From contig JAXRKP010001178.1 in the NCBI GenBank assembly GCA_037039925.1, positions 7,501 to 71,500 on the forward strand: a stretch of 64,000 nt of DNA. Reading direction: 5' to 3'. Made by a program: the position numbers and the translations under genes. Positions 24,421 through 35,892 of this stretch are shown here, one piece after another. Position 1 is the first letter of the stretch. Every line of letters begins with the position of its first letter. The stretch is from Doris montereyensis (lineage: Eukaryota; Mollusca; Gastropoda; Nudibranchia; Dorididae). Below the pieces are notes generated by a model, which worked only from the letters and a program-made list of their open reading frames with translations, made no database searches and was not told where the DNA came from.

Positions 24421-25499
24421 AATTTCTCTACCTGTGATGACGTTGATCTCTCTCTCTCTGACTCTTTCTCTCTCCCTGTACAACTGGCAGTTTTTTAGAT
24501 ATTCTTTCTCTTTGGTGGTGCTCTCTTTCTCCTTCTAGAGTGTCTCGGTCTCTCTCTCTCTCACTAAAAGTGTTCTCACCCTTCCGTTCTCTCTATCTCA
24601 AGCTCACTCCCTCTTGTAACATTGTATTCATTTTTTTGAGTTAGTGACAGAATTGGGATCTCTATGTCGATTGTTGTACATTGATCACAATATCAAAACG
24701 TAGAATTGTAATGTTCAATTATTATATTATTGCTAGACTGTGTCAAGTCAAGGTCAACACAACAGTAATATACTATGGTAATAAACTAGTATTTAAACTA
24801 CCAGATCACATCTTCGATCTTTAGTAAAGCTACAATAGTAGTGTAATGTATGAATCGGCCAGTCGACGATCTCATGAAACTGAAAGAGTTTATGGTATTT
24901 GGGTTGTACATGTATAATTTATATAAGGATAAGTGTAACCTGTTCTCGTGTGTCTTCGACATCTATCACTTTGAGAAATATTATTCAGAGATGTCTTTCT
25001 TCTCTCTCGCTCTCTTTTGTCTTGTAACCTTCCGTATTACATTTACGTTCTTTCTCTCACACTTCCGTTCTCTCTATCATTGGCTTGATCGTAATGTGTG
25101 TTGTGTAGTACTAGTACTGAATTGTCTGTTGAAAATTATGATTGTTTGAAACAGGCTTTCTATCGTGAAAATATTAAGGGATAAAACAGTTGACGGACTT
25201 ACTATACGTAATCAGGCCGACAGATAAAAAAAAAAAAAAGTGGGGATATGATAGATAGAGGGGGGAGGGGATACAGAAATAGATGGTTGGACAGGAGAGA
25301 GAGCAGAATAATATAATATGAGTATCCCAACAATAATTATACACATTTACATATAAATGCGTTTCACTTTCACTTTGTGGGAGTGGCCAACGCGCTCGAT
25401 GTTATATATATATATACACTAATACATTGGACTTTCAAACTAGTAAGCCATGCAAAATAAAACAACAGAAACAAAAATGAAAGATAATTAAGACGAAAA
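24421..25499. other. Spacer with satellite remnants
   Basis: CT-rich remnants of the 38-bp array lie at 24560-24625 and 25000-25075, with an A-run at 25227-25239. The plus-strand frame 24850-25149 has no recognisable motif. No gene is supported. Confidence 0.5.
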
Positions 25500-25615
25500 G
25501 TTTTTTTACATAGCATGTAAGAGAAATATGAACATTTTATATATATATATAATAGCATGCAAGTGTAAAAGAATTAACATGAACATTTGATATACGTAGC
25601 ATGTAAGAGAATTAA

Positions 25616-27101
25616 CCCTTTCCCTGACGACATATTTTACCCCTGATCCCTGACGACTGGGTGAAATTGACCCATATATATTTATTGAGAAAAAATACAA
25701 CTGGGTCAATTTGGTCAATTTGACCCGGACACCTTTTATATAGAAGAATAATAAATTTTTTATTGCTGGATTCTTTTTACATTGTAATATTAAAATCCAA
25801 GGTAACATTGTCTCAAATAAATATAAATATATAGGGTGACTTCCCTTGTAAAATGGGAGTTATATTTTCATTGATTTGCAAACACAAACATCGAAGGTGC
25901 AAAGGCAAAGGGCTCTGGGTGGAAAGACACAGAAAGTGAATGAGTGATGAAATAAAAGCCTTCATCGGTTGCCTTCTTCATTGTGGCGCTCTACGTCAAA
26001 ACAACTTGTCAGTTGAGATGCTTTTTAGTCCAGTAGATGAAATTACCTAGTGAGAGCAACGTTTGGAATGCACCGGTTCAGTAACCTTTTGAACCATCTT
26101 CGTTTCGACGACAAGGCAACAAGGACTGAGCGGCGTGCAAGAGATTTGTTTTACACCCATCCACGACAACCTGGCCAAATATTATGTCCCAAGCCGAGGC
26201 CGCTGTAGTTTTATTCAATATATACCATCAAAGCCTGATAAATAATAATATGGCATCAAAATTTTCTGGGCATGCGATGCTTCAAGTAACTATCCATTGA
26301 GAGCTTTACCATATCTTGGGAGAGACACTACAAGCGCCAAACCAAGTCAAAGAAGCCAGAGCGTCGCATATTTTCATGGATCAGGGCGCAACATAACAAG
26401 TGATAACTACTTCACGGATTTGAAATTGGCAGAAAGCCTCATCAAGAAAAAACTGACAACAGTAGAGACAGTCAGAAGAAACAAAACCTTTCTTCCAAAG
26501 GAGTTTCAGAAAGAAGGCCCTCCCACTCGGGGAATCGAAATTTCTATTTAGGAAAGAAAGTGTGCTAGTCTCCTACCAAACAAAACGTCCCCAAAAATGT
26601 GCTGCTTCTAAGCACAATCACAAAAAAGGGGTGATGTGTGTACTGAGAGTGAGAGCCAAAAACCAGAAATCGTCCTCACTCATCTTATAACAAGACAAAA
26701 GGAGGTGTTGACGCAATGGACCAGATGGCACACGCCTTCACAACGGAAAAAAAAAGACCAAAAGGTGGCCTCTTGTGATATTTTTCAACATACTGGACTT
26801 GTCATCAATTGCTGCCTGATTGTGTTCAGAATGAAGTATCCCTTGGACACTCTGTCTCATGAAGACAACCCACAAAAGTTCAGCATGGACATTGGCCGAT
26901 CCCTAGCATTGCCACAGATTATCCGTCGATCAGCAGTCCCTACGTTGCAAAACAACATCACAGCGGTATTGGACACCTTGAGGCCTTCTGCCATCGAAGC
27001 TGATTACATGAAATTTGACTAAAAAATGTTAATTATCCCCCGAGTTATTGAGTATGAAAGACCACAATGGGTCAATTTGACCCAGTCGTTAGGGAAAGGG
27101 T
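25616..27101 (+). mobile_element. piggyBac element, internally deleted
   Basis: TTAA at 25612-25615 and at 27102-27105 flank the element. The left end reads CCCTTTCCCTGACGAC. The right end, read inward, reads ACCCTTTCCCTAACGAC. Both ends also carry subterminal GGGTCAATTTGACCC or a variant (left about 25659-25719, right about 27068-27083). At 1486 bases it is shorter than typical autonomous piggyBac elements of about 2-2.5 kb, and the transposase N-terminus is missing. The flanking DNA is one continuous 38-bp satellite. Confidence 0.85.
25940..27022 (+). pseudogene. piggyBac transposase, truncated and frameshifted
   Basis: The order follows the DDE_Tnp_1_7 domain. About 25943-26030 gives IKAFIGCLLHCGALRQNN. 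A shifted frame gives ATFGMHRFSNLLNHLRFDDK. Then KYYVPSRGRCSFIQYIPSKP, a stop, YGIKIFWACDASSNYPLRAL, and at 26297-26551 GSGRNITSDNYFTDLKLAES and KKKLTTVETVRRNKTFLPKE. 26636-27022 holds the C-terminal part (RMKYPLDTLSHEDNPQKF). The N-terminal acidic part and the C-terminal cysteine-rich finger are absent. At least three breaks make it inactive. Confidence 0.9.
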
Positions 27102-27385
27102 TTAATATGAACATTTTACATACGTAGCATGTAAGAGAATTAATATGAACATTTTACATGTATATACATAGCATATTAACATGTAAGTGTAAGAGAATTC
27201 ATATGAACATTTTATATACGTAGCATGTAAGAGAATTAATATGAACATTTTATATACATAGCATGTAACTAATGTAAGAGAATTAATATGAACATTTTAT
27301 ATACATAGCATGTAAGAATATAAGACATAGCTGATATATATATTACAGAGGAATAGGAAATACAAATGGCAATTTTCACCCACGA

Positions 27386-30288
27386 CTATGACTTATACCC
27401 ATGTTCACAGAACCAGCATTGATAATTCTCACCTTCAAAATTTATACACACACAGTGAAACCAACGAGTACAACTGTCACACTGAACCCAGGATGTACTT
27501 CCAACTGACAAATCTTTCCTAGGATCAGACTTTCTACATTTATTACATTTATCCTTAAAATTCTAGATCGCTTGGGTAGACCTATTACTGTGGTACCAAA
27601 ATCCTTAGGCCTCCCTCTCTTTGGAACTTTACGAGGAGGTTTCAAATTTTCAGGTATACATATACTTGCAACAACTACACCTGCCTCATCAGGAACCTGT
27701 CTAACACCAGCAACAACTGAACCTGAAACATCTACCACAACACCTGGCACACCAACAACTGCAACCGAACGTGAACCTCCTACAACTACATCAACTGCCT
27801 CATCAAGAACCTGTCCAATGTGTCCAATGACACCTGAACCATCTGTAACTGTATCAACTTCACCTACCGGTACCTCATCAAGAACCTGTCCAATGACACC
27901 TGAACCATCTGTAACTGTATCAACTTCACCTACCGGTACCTCATCATCACATCATCAAGCGTGTGAAAGCTGCGAGTTCCAGGGACCCCTTGAGGACCGG
28001 TACCTCATCAAGAACCTGTCCTATGACACCTGAACCATCTGTAACTGTATCAACTTCACCTACCGGTACCTCATCAAGAACCTGTCCTATGACACCTGAA
28101 CCATCTGTAACTGTATCAACTTCACCTACCGGTACCTCATCAAGAACCTGTCCTATGACACCTGAACCATCTGCAACTGTATCAACTTCACCTACCGGTA
28201 CCTCATCAAGAACCTGTGTCACATAATCTAAACTAGCAGTAGCACCCACAACTTCACCGGCCTCATCAGGATCCCGTTCAACACCATCAGAACATGGATC
28301 ATCGACAACTACTGAACTTCCTTCAACTTCACCTACCTCATCGAGAATCTGTACAACACCAATAACATCAGAAGTACTGACAGGCACTACGCCTGACGCT
28401 GATCTTGTGTCACCCACTTCGCCTGTATCAATAATCTCTACATCTACGACTGGAACGACTGAAAACCTTGACAGTTGACTGATGCACGTGTCTACCTCAC
28501 CAAGCCTCTCCAAGTAAAAGTTAAACGAGGATGTTCCCAACTCGACAAGTTTCTTCAAAATAACATCCAGTGTTGTCTTTGCAATGCCATATCTGTCTCT
28601 CTTAGACAGAGCCTCAGTATGCCAGTCATAGGTGGTGACGTCCGATGATCCCTCCTCAACAATATCGGATTTACAATTATATTTAATGTGCCATCTCTGC
28701 GCGAACATGTCCATACTCAATAAAGGATCAAAATTCAAATTTTTTTTTACAGCAATGACATGTCTACAAGGAAAACACAACATAGTTCTAAAAAAGGAAC
28801 AAGAACAGTTACTTAAGGTTACAGAAAACTCTTTCTCACCCTTTCTCACAAAATACCGTTCACTCTCAGATTCATCCTCACATACAGCCCAACAGTCACT
28901 CTTCTTGCACTCGTCTTCTACGAGTTTTAAGGCATACGGTGTGATATCTTTCTGCAGGTAGGAAAAGTAGAGACAGATTTTTTGGTAATCATGAATCATA
29001 GAAAAATGTGAGTGATAAAGTTCAGAGACCATGGTATCAATATAAAACATGAACTTGTCAAAAAAAAAAGATGAAGAGGGACTGGGGAAGTTATAACAGA
29101 TTTAAGCTTTTGGTGATAAGACTCAATCCTGTTGTTCGTAAAATCACCAAAATTCACTCTCTCCATCCTAGCGTACTTCACCCATCTTTCTCTCATGGAA
29201 TCCCAGTTCCTCACAAAATAGGAATTAAAACATTCATTATAACCAAACAATCGTTCTCTCAGCCTGTCATACTCACTTTCACTCTCTGCACCACACATAC
29301 TTTCCAGACACTCCATCATATCAATCTGGACATTCTTTGGACATTGAAAAATTTTCTTCTTGAATGTTTTCTTGACATGAAACAAGCACAATTCACAAAA
29401 AGAATGTGGAAAATGATGTTCCAAAGAATTAATGGCAGTAAAATCTTTATCCACCATGAAGGTCTTGATGGAAACATGGTTTGGATTTAAATTTTTAAAA
29501 ATGGATAAAATTTCATCATACATGTATGATGTCTCATTTGCCACAACTGCATAGGCAACCAGTTGGGACCTATTGAGGCCATCAACAACAAGAAATGAAA
29601 TTAAGGGCATGCCCCGGTCATTCAGACAATATGTAGCATCCATCAATATATGCTCAGGAAATTTTTTAAAACTTTCTTTCATTACTGATGTCTGCATAAA
29701 AAAAATACTGCAACTCCCCGCTGTCGTTGACGCCAATATCAGTGGCCATCCCAGGATCTGTCCGCTTTCTCATTTCTACCTTCTTGTACAATATCTGGGC
29801 ATCATTCAGGCGGTCACCATCGCAGAGCGTCTCTTTTTCCTGTAATGAGAAGAAAGAAGACTTACTATTGTGAGCACAAAGTACGGTAAGTAGAAGTAGC
29901 TTAACCAATCAACGGCATGGTCAAATCGTGGTCATGTGTGTAGTGTTGCAAGCACGTGTTAGGGCCTCAGTGTGCTGTACATAGCTTCGCATTGGTACGC
30001 CGTTTAAGTGTGTGCTCGTTGGTATGTGTGTTCGCGCGCATGTGTATGTGTGTCTGCTTTGTTTTAGGCCTTTTTCAACACGGGGATAGGGGTGTGTAGA
30101 GTTTAGCATTGATGCGTGTCATTTCCATTCACTTAGTCGCTGTGCATCATTCATTTATCACTATCACGAGAACTTTTGATTGTTTCTGTTTTTTAAAGTT
30201 TTAATTCAGCCAGTCTAAAAGAAAGCACTGTATTTGTATTAAGCGTGAATGAGAGTATGAATGGGAAAAATAAAAATAAAACAACCCC

Positions 30289-30320
<32 letters not shown>

Positions 30321-33025
30321 ACCAACAATCAAAACAATTACATTATTAATATTATGGTCACCAAGAGGGCCTCTTTATCCATCAACATTAACAAAGGGAA
30401 ACAACCCAATCCAAATATGGTTACCCCCTTTAAAAACATCGCAAACAAAAGGGAACTTGCTTTAATCCAAAATGGTTTAGAGGGTCCCCAAAATTTCGGT
30501 TTAAAGTATTTCTACTGTATATATGAATGTCCCTGGGTCGGTCATGCACCCACTGCAGGCAGAGGGTTTTTTTGCTATATGAAAGTCACTGGGGCCGTTT
30601 ATGCACAAATCGTAGAAGAATCCAGTAAAATAGCAACTTAGGCGACAGGTTAATATTAATGATGATGTTTTCTTATTTTCATTAGCACGAAGGAAAAATA
30701 GTTGATTTCACCATAAATAGCATTACAGTTTTAGTTTGATAGAAAAAGGAAAGAAGAGTAGCATACCTTCCTCCTGTATGTCCTCTTGACATTGTGCACG
30801 TCTTGCAATGTCACACTTTTCCCCTGTCAAGAACTCTAATTCCTTACGCATGTCCTTGTTCGGCACATTCAAGGCACACAACTTAGCTGCTTGTTCATTC
30901 TCCTCCCCCTAAAGACACCGGTTTTGGGATACCTTTTGTAAACATGTTCCCCTGGAATATCAAAATATAATTCATTTTAAAAAACTTTAATATGAAAACA
31001 CAATTCATACAAGTATAAATATTTATGGTTTAATATGCGGTAGTGTTTTATATGGGTGTTAACAAACTTCGATTGCGGGAGGTCAAATAGCCCAATTTCA
31101 ATAAAATTTGACTATGTCACAGTTGATTTAATTCCCTTTCTAACGATGTACATGGTTAAATATAGAAATGAAGCAAAGGGACTCTGCCAGTTGATTGAAA
31201 CCTTTGGAATGAAATTCCTTCCCGTGATAACACAATTGACCCAAAATATCAATGGAAAGGCCAGTTTCTCCTCTATTCAGATCAACCAATTAGAAATGAG
31301 TTCTATTAATAGAGCTACCGCGATGTGAGAGACACAGGAGAAAGGGAAAAAGCGTGTGGCAAATAGTGCCCTAGGCTGGCTCAGTCACCTGTGAAGAGGA
31401 GTGTAGTTAGTACTGACTCAATTAGCACACTGTCTTCAATCAACCCTATTGCGTTATACACGGTTGGAAAGGGCTTGAATGGAACTATCCACTGGTGTGT
31501 GTTATGTCACGGTACTACAATGCATAGAGGAGAGGGAGGACTTACGTTGAAAATAGCGATATCGCGGGCCTCGCTTGCCAGCGCGCTGGGTTTACGGGCG
31601 GTTTGGATTACCTAGTACCTGGCTATAGGAAGTGATGGATATTGTCACAGTAAACTCTTTATCTCAATAACGACATATGCCACGACAACCACTCGACAGG
31701 GGTAGAAAAATGGTAAGAGTAAATTGAACACTCACCAATGTCATGGTTGTGCCTCTCATCCATGATGGTTACAACGATCTTGGACTTGTCTTTCTTGTCC
31801 AAGCTTGCCTGGATCTTGGCGGAACAGCCTTCCCTACATGACCTTTAGAGAGAAAAGACCTCAATATTTAGCCTGATATATATAGATGTCAAAATTAACA
31901 ATTACTCATATTTACTACACAGCTTTGAATATTCTTCACGAAAGTTTTGAAATACAATTGTAGGTCCTGTATCACATGTTACAATTATGATAAAATATTA
32001 CAGCAATAATAGATTGCACTCATATAGCACAACAATGAAGGGAAGGATTTCCGAAGACGTGGTCAATTTTTAAAATTACCTCTCTTTGAATAAAAGTGTC
32101 AATCTTAATCGATCATCTCTTTTCAATTACCATTAATTAGGCCTTGGCCGTTTTTTTAATTTATTATATATCCCTTAGTCAGTCTTCAGGTGAGTATGGC
32201 AAGCGTAATTCCATTAGCTGCTGCTCAATGCTGAGGTCTTGACCGTTTTTAGAATTTTTTTATTTTGACTTGAATTTTTTCATAAGGACTTCATAAGTCC
32301 TCCCCAATGAACTCATGCTATATGCATTCTACAACTGTTACAATATCAGTTATTACAAGAGATCATGGTAGTTCATACAAATAACAACAATAACAATAGA
32401 TAACCCTCACATAGCGCACTACCACAACAAAATGAAAGCCATGCTCTACTCTATGCGCTCTGCAACAGTAATAGCAATTCAGGTAAATTTGAAATATGTA
32501 ATGAAGCTAGATCTAGATCTATATATTATTTTATTATAAATAATGGAGCACAAGGCCACACATTAGTCTTCAATTCTGAATCGAATCTACTAGATCTAGA
32601 TTAGAGCTACACTAGACTAGATTCTAGATCTAGTAAGTACTGGCCGGAGTGGAAGTGGAAGAATCTCTAGCTCATTGTTGAAAACATGCGCCTCGCCTGA
32701 TGTACAAGATCTAGAAGACATATACTAGATCTAGATCTAACTCTAGATTCACAACTCAATGAAAAGAAAGGAAAACTCACTTTGTTTCTCGCACTCCCAT
32801 TCCTCGGGGCTTGAAGGTCCCCCTGTGGCTACATCGGTATGACTGGTAAAAGTATACCATCTCCAGGGGATAAGAGTCCTTAACGTTTTTGTTGTGGGTT
32901 TCCACCTTTTTGCTTGATGCTTTCGTCATCGGTTGGTATGTGCTGTTTAGATGTAATTCCACAGCATCATGAAAATCTTTCCATGTGGAAAAGGAATCAT
33001 ATAAGCGAAGACTTCGTGCTGCCAT
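27386..33025 (-). CDS. MULE transposase-derived gene, ZSWIM3/ZSWIM1-like, with PHD finger
   Basis: Four exons can be traced. Exon 1, 33025-32781, starts MAARSLRLYDSFSTWKDFHD and ends with the YFYQSYRCSHRGTF block before GTGAGT. Exon 2, 31842-31736, completes a Cys/His DNA-binding motif (SCREGCSAKI then ERHNHDI); the exon 1-2 phase fits exactly. Exon 3, 30908-30767, encodes EENEQAAKLCALNVPNKDMR. Exon 4, 29839-27386, holds the MULE core (EHILMDATYCLNDRGMPLIS, FMVDKDFTAINSL, CLFHVKKTF), a SWIM finger (CSCSFFRTMLCFPCRH), an acidic 22-residue repeat region and, after a shift near 27557, a PHD-type finger (CNKC, WVQCDSCTRWFHCVC, CWFC) ending at 27386. Single-base mismatches occur at a G5, an A5, an A8 and a T4 run, so these may be assembly errors. 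The family is MULE-derived, and some members are host genes. Function here is inferred only. Confidence 0.8.
27860..28216. repeat. 66-bp coding minisatellite in the MULE gene
   Basis: The unit is ACCTCATCAAGAACCTGTCC, TATGACACCTGAACCATCTG, TAACTGTATCAACTTCACCT, ACCGGT. About five units are nearly identical. On the minus strand it encodes a 22-residue acidic repeat (GQVLDEVPVGEVDTVTDGSG + VI) between the SWIM and PHD fingers. About 56 bases of unrelated DNA at 27941-27996 split the array and introduce an in-frame stop. Confidence 0.9.
30285..30650. other. C17/A9 tract and intronic sequence
   Basis: Seventeen C at 30285-30301 are followed by nine A and further C/A-rich sequence. The plus-strand open frame 30261-30641 spans this tract and then reads motif-free peptide. 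It lies inside an intron of the MULE gene, and I see no reason to call it a gene. Confidence 0.5.
31850..32780. other. Intron 1 of the MULE gene
   Basis: AT-rich. It contains CTAGATCT hexamers at 32505-32735 and two similar stretches (about 31999-32040 and 32388-32430, sharing CAATAATAGAT/CAATAACAATAGATAA and CATATAGCAC/CATAGCGCAC). No exon or gene is recognised. Confidence 0.45.
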
Positions 33026-33187
33026 TGTTTTTCAAGATTTTGAAAAGAAAGACAAGAAAGCCAGTGCGGTATACGCATGCGCGAAAGCCAGCGCGGGCCC
33101 GATGACTACGCTTCCGGTACCCGACGATCGCGCCCCGATCTATTCCGAAAAGCTAAGTTCTTACCTGACCGGCAGGGGCGTAATGAC

Positions 33188-33212
33188 AGTAGATCTAGAT
33201 CTAGATCTAAAT
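33188..33212. repeat. AGATCT hexamer tract at the LINE 3' break
   Basis: TAGATCTAGATCTAGATCTA lies exactly where the LINE coding sequence ends, between it and the first exon of the MULE gene, whose promoter would fall at about 33026-33190. Confidence 0.8.
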
Positions 33213-35892
33213 CCAAGTAGATTTCATAATCGAGATGGGGCGTACAAGGGCTTTGTATAACATTAGGAACACTTCTCTGTTGAGATGGATAAAGGATCTT
33301 TTAATAATTCCAATCATGCGATTTGCCTTATTTATTGATGCATTTATGTGTCTGTCGAAGGTCATTTTCGGATCAAAGATTACCCCGAGATCTTTCTCCT
33401 CATCTGTTGATGAAGTGCGCATCTCTTCGGTTTCAATCATCATTGTATATGCCGTCTGGGGTTGTTTTTTCCTAAGTGCATTATACTGCATTTTTTAACA
33501 TTAAAAAATAGTTGCCACTTTTCGGTCCAGCTTTGTAATTTGGTGAGGTCCTCTTGAATAACTTGGTGATCTGTTGCTTTTGTATAAAGTTTGGTATCAT
33601 CTGCGAAGATCTTACATGATGATGTGATTTCCTGAGGTAAGTCGTTTATAAAGATAGTAAATAGAATAGGTCCAAGTATGCTGCCTTGGGGTATACCGCT
33701 GAGGACTTCAGATTCTGAGGAATTTGAGAGGCCCACTCTCACATGTTGAAGTCGCTTGACAGGAAATCCTTAACCCAACTCAAAACCTGGCCTGTAATAC
33801 CATAGGCTTCCATTTTGCAAAGCAGTCTTTTGTGCGGAACACTATCAAAGGCCTTCTTGAAGTCAAGGTATACGATGTCAACCGGGTGACCATCATCTAA
33901 TAATATTGTCAGGTCTTCCATAACTTCCATAAGTTGAGACATACAAGATCTTTTTGTACGAAATCCGTGCTGGCAACTTGCGAATAAACTGTTGTCAATG
34001 AAGTAGGATGAGATGGAGTCTCTGTAAAAGGATTCCATAACCTTGCATACTATACTAGTAAGGCTGACTGGGCGGTAGTTCCCTGGTTCCAATTTGTCCC
34101 CTTTCTTAAATATAGCGGTGACTTCTGCTTTCTTCCAATCTGATGGGACAGTTCCAGTTTCAGTTGACTTGTTGAAAAGGATGCTTAATGGTAAGGCCAG
34201 TTCCCAGACAATTCCTTCAGTACTCTTGGTGGTATTTTGTCGGGACTTTGGGCTTTAGATATGTTGAGGTTGTTTAGTTTATCCTCGACCGCCTTTGGAG
34301 TAATATGAATTTCGCACAATGAGGCTCCCCAGAAGAGAGCATTCTACTAGGTCAGGCATGACCTCAAGATTTTCTTTGGTAAAGACGCTTGAGAAAAAGG
34401 AATTTAGTGTGTCTGCTTTTTCCTTTTCGAAGTAGCTAAAGTGTCCCCGGATTTAAGCGTGCTTATGCCACTTTTGCTTTTAGTTCTCTCTTGAACATAC
34501 TTCCAGAACTTTTTAGGGCTTTGCTTGACGTCCTTGGCAATGAGACTCTCTCGGTATTTTTTTGCAGCTTTGATCATGGAGTTACATTTGTTTCGTGTAC
34601 TTCTGTACTTGTTAAAGTCTTCGGCGAGTTTTGTGTTTGAGAACCTCTTGTAGGTGTTGTACTTTTTCTTCAGCACTTTCATTAGGGTGGTTGTCATCCA
34701 TGAGGTCTTTGTCTTTTGTTATTGTTAATAACTGTTTTAGGTATATGTTTTTCAATGGTTGAAAGAAGTTGTTTGTGTATGGTTTCCCATAAGACATTAA
34801 CTTCCAGTTCATATAAGTCTTCCGAGCATTCAGCATAAAAATCCTTGAGTCATTGTCTCATTGAGTTAAAGTCACCTCTTTTGATATTATAAGCGCTATA
34901 ACTGGTAGATTTTGATTTGGATCTCGGTATGTAAAGTTCGAAGGCAAGCATGTCGTGATCAATTTTCCCAAGGGGTCAGATGATGTATGCTGGATGTCAG
35001 TTGCTCGTCGTTCACTAGGATCAGGTCCAGCAGGGCTGGTCTTTGTCCTTCTCTATGCCTTGTTGTCGATTTTACTGTTTGGATGAGGAAGGCATCACGA
35101 ATATTTTCTATAAAGGTCTCGTTGAGTTGGCCAGTCCATTCACCCTGCCAAGATGCATTTGGAAAGTTAAAATCACCCATTAGACAAATCCTTTCATGCT
35201 TCTGGATTGTGGGGTGCTTAAGCATGTCAAAGAGTTTGTGTGTATTTTCCAAGGAACTGTTAGGGCTTCTGTAGATACATCCAATGAGGACTGAACAGGA
35301 GTCGGCGTCTTTAAAGGTGCACCATATACTCTCCTCGAAACCTGAATCGGATAATTCCGTGCATTCTGTTGCATTCAGTTTCTTTTGAGGTATAATGCAA
35401 CTCCCCGTTTGGAGTTGTTCAAAAACATATCATAGTTTGGGATGCTGTATTCATGGTCCGGGATGGGATAAGATGGGTTCTTTGGTTTAATCTCAGTCAG
35501 TCCAATTAATTGTGGATCTAGGATCTCAATTCTTGAAATGAGTTCATCTTTTTTATTTAAAAGGCAATCAACATTAGAGTACAGTGTAATACACGAGTCA
35601 AAGGAACTAACAAAGGGGACTCAAAAAAAAAACTGGAATCAATAAAAACTGGGTCTGGGTCTGTACAATTATTTACAATTTTGCTGTCTATCCGTCACTG
35701 GCTGTCTTCTTCAGTGTCGGCGACTTTAGGTTCAGTGAAGTTCTTCTGCAGGATCTTTCCTCTCCCTGTAGCTGGAGTGTCTGTCTCGCAGAGTTTTCCC
35801 TTTTTCTCTCTCTTTTTTGGTTTTATGTAGATCCGCTCATTAACCGGTACACTCTTCTTGTTTATGTTCCTTCCAAATCGTTTTGACATCAT
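33207..35892 (-). mobile_element. LINE (CR1/Jockey group), 3'-truncated, frameshifted
   Basis: Read from the right, 35892-35695 is a short basic open frame. About 35570-35400 gives KNELISRIEILDPQLIGLTE and KPKNPSYPIPDHEYSIPNYD. 35252-34959 gives the endonuclease block CLMGDFNFPNASWQGEW and LLDLILVND. 34836-34404 is a linker. 34092-33739 gives the reverse transcriptase start GNYRPVSLTSIVCKVMESF and motif A YLDFKKAFDSVPH. 33742-33440 gives motif B GIPQGSILGPILFTIFINDL and motif C FADDTKLY. 33491-33207 gives KDLGVIFDPKMTFDRHIN. A shift near the end gives VRPHLDYEIYLDL, running into the AGATCT repeat. The catalytic residues are present but at least four frameshifts separate the blocks. The 3' end and its tail are missing. 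Confidence 0.9.

Larger units (their letters stand above)
25500..27315. repeat. 38-bp minisatellite split by a piggyBac element
   Basis: The unit TTAATATGAACATTTTATAT, ACGTAGCATGTAAGAGAA occurs at about 25500-25615 on the left and resumes at 27102-27315 on the right. Each unit contains TTAA, the piggyBac target. The interruption starts and ends exactly at a TTAA. Confidence 0.85.

Noticed and set aside
30261..30641. 126-codon plus frame
   Set aside because: It begins in a C17/A9 tract, lies in a MULE-gene intron and has no recognisable motif.
31056..31328. 90-codon plus frame
   Set aside because: It lies within an intron of the minus-strand MULE gene and shows no conserved pattern.
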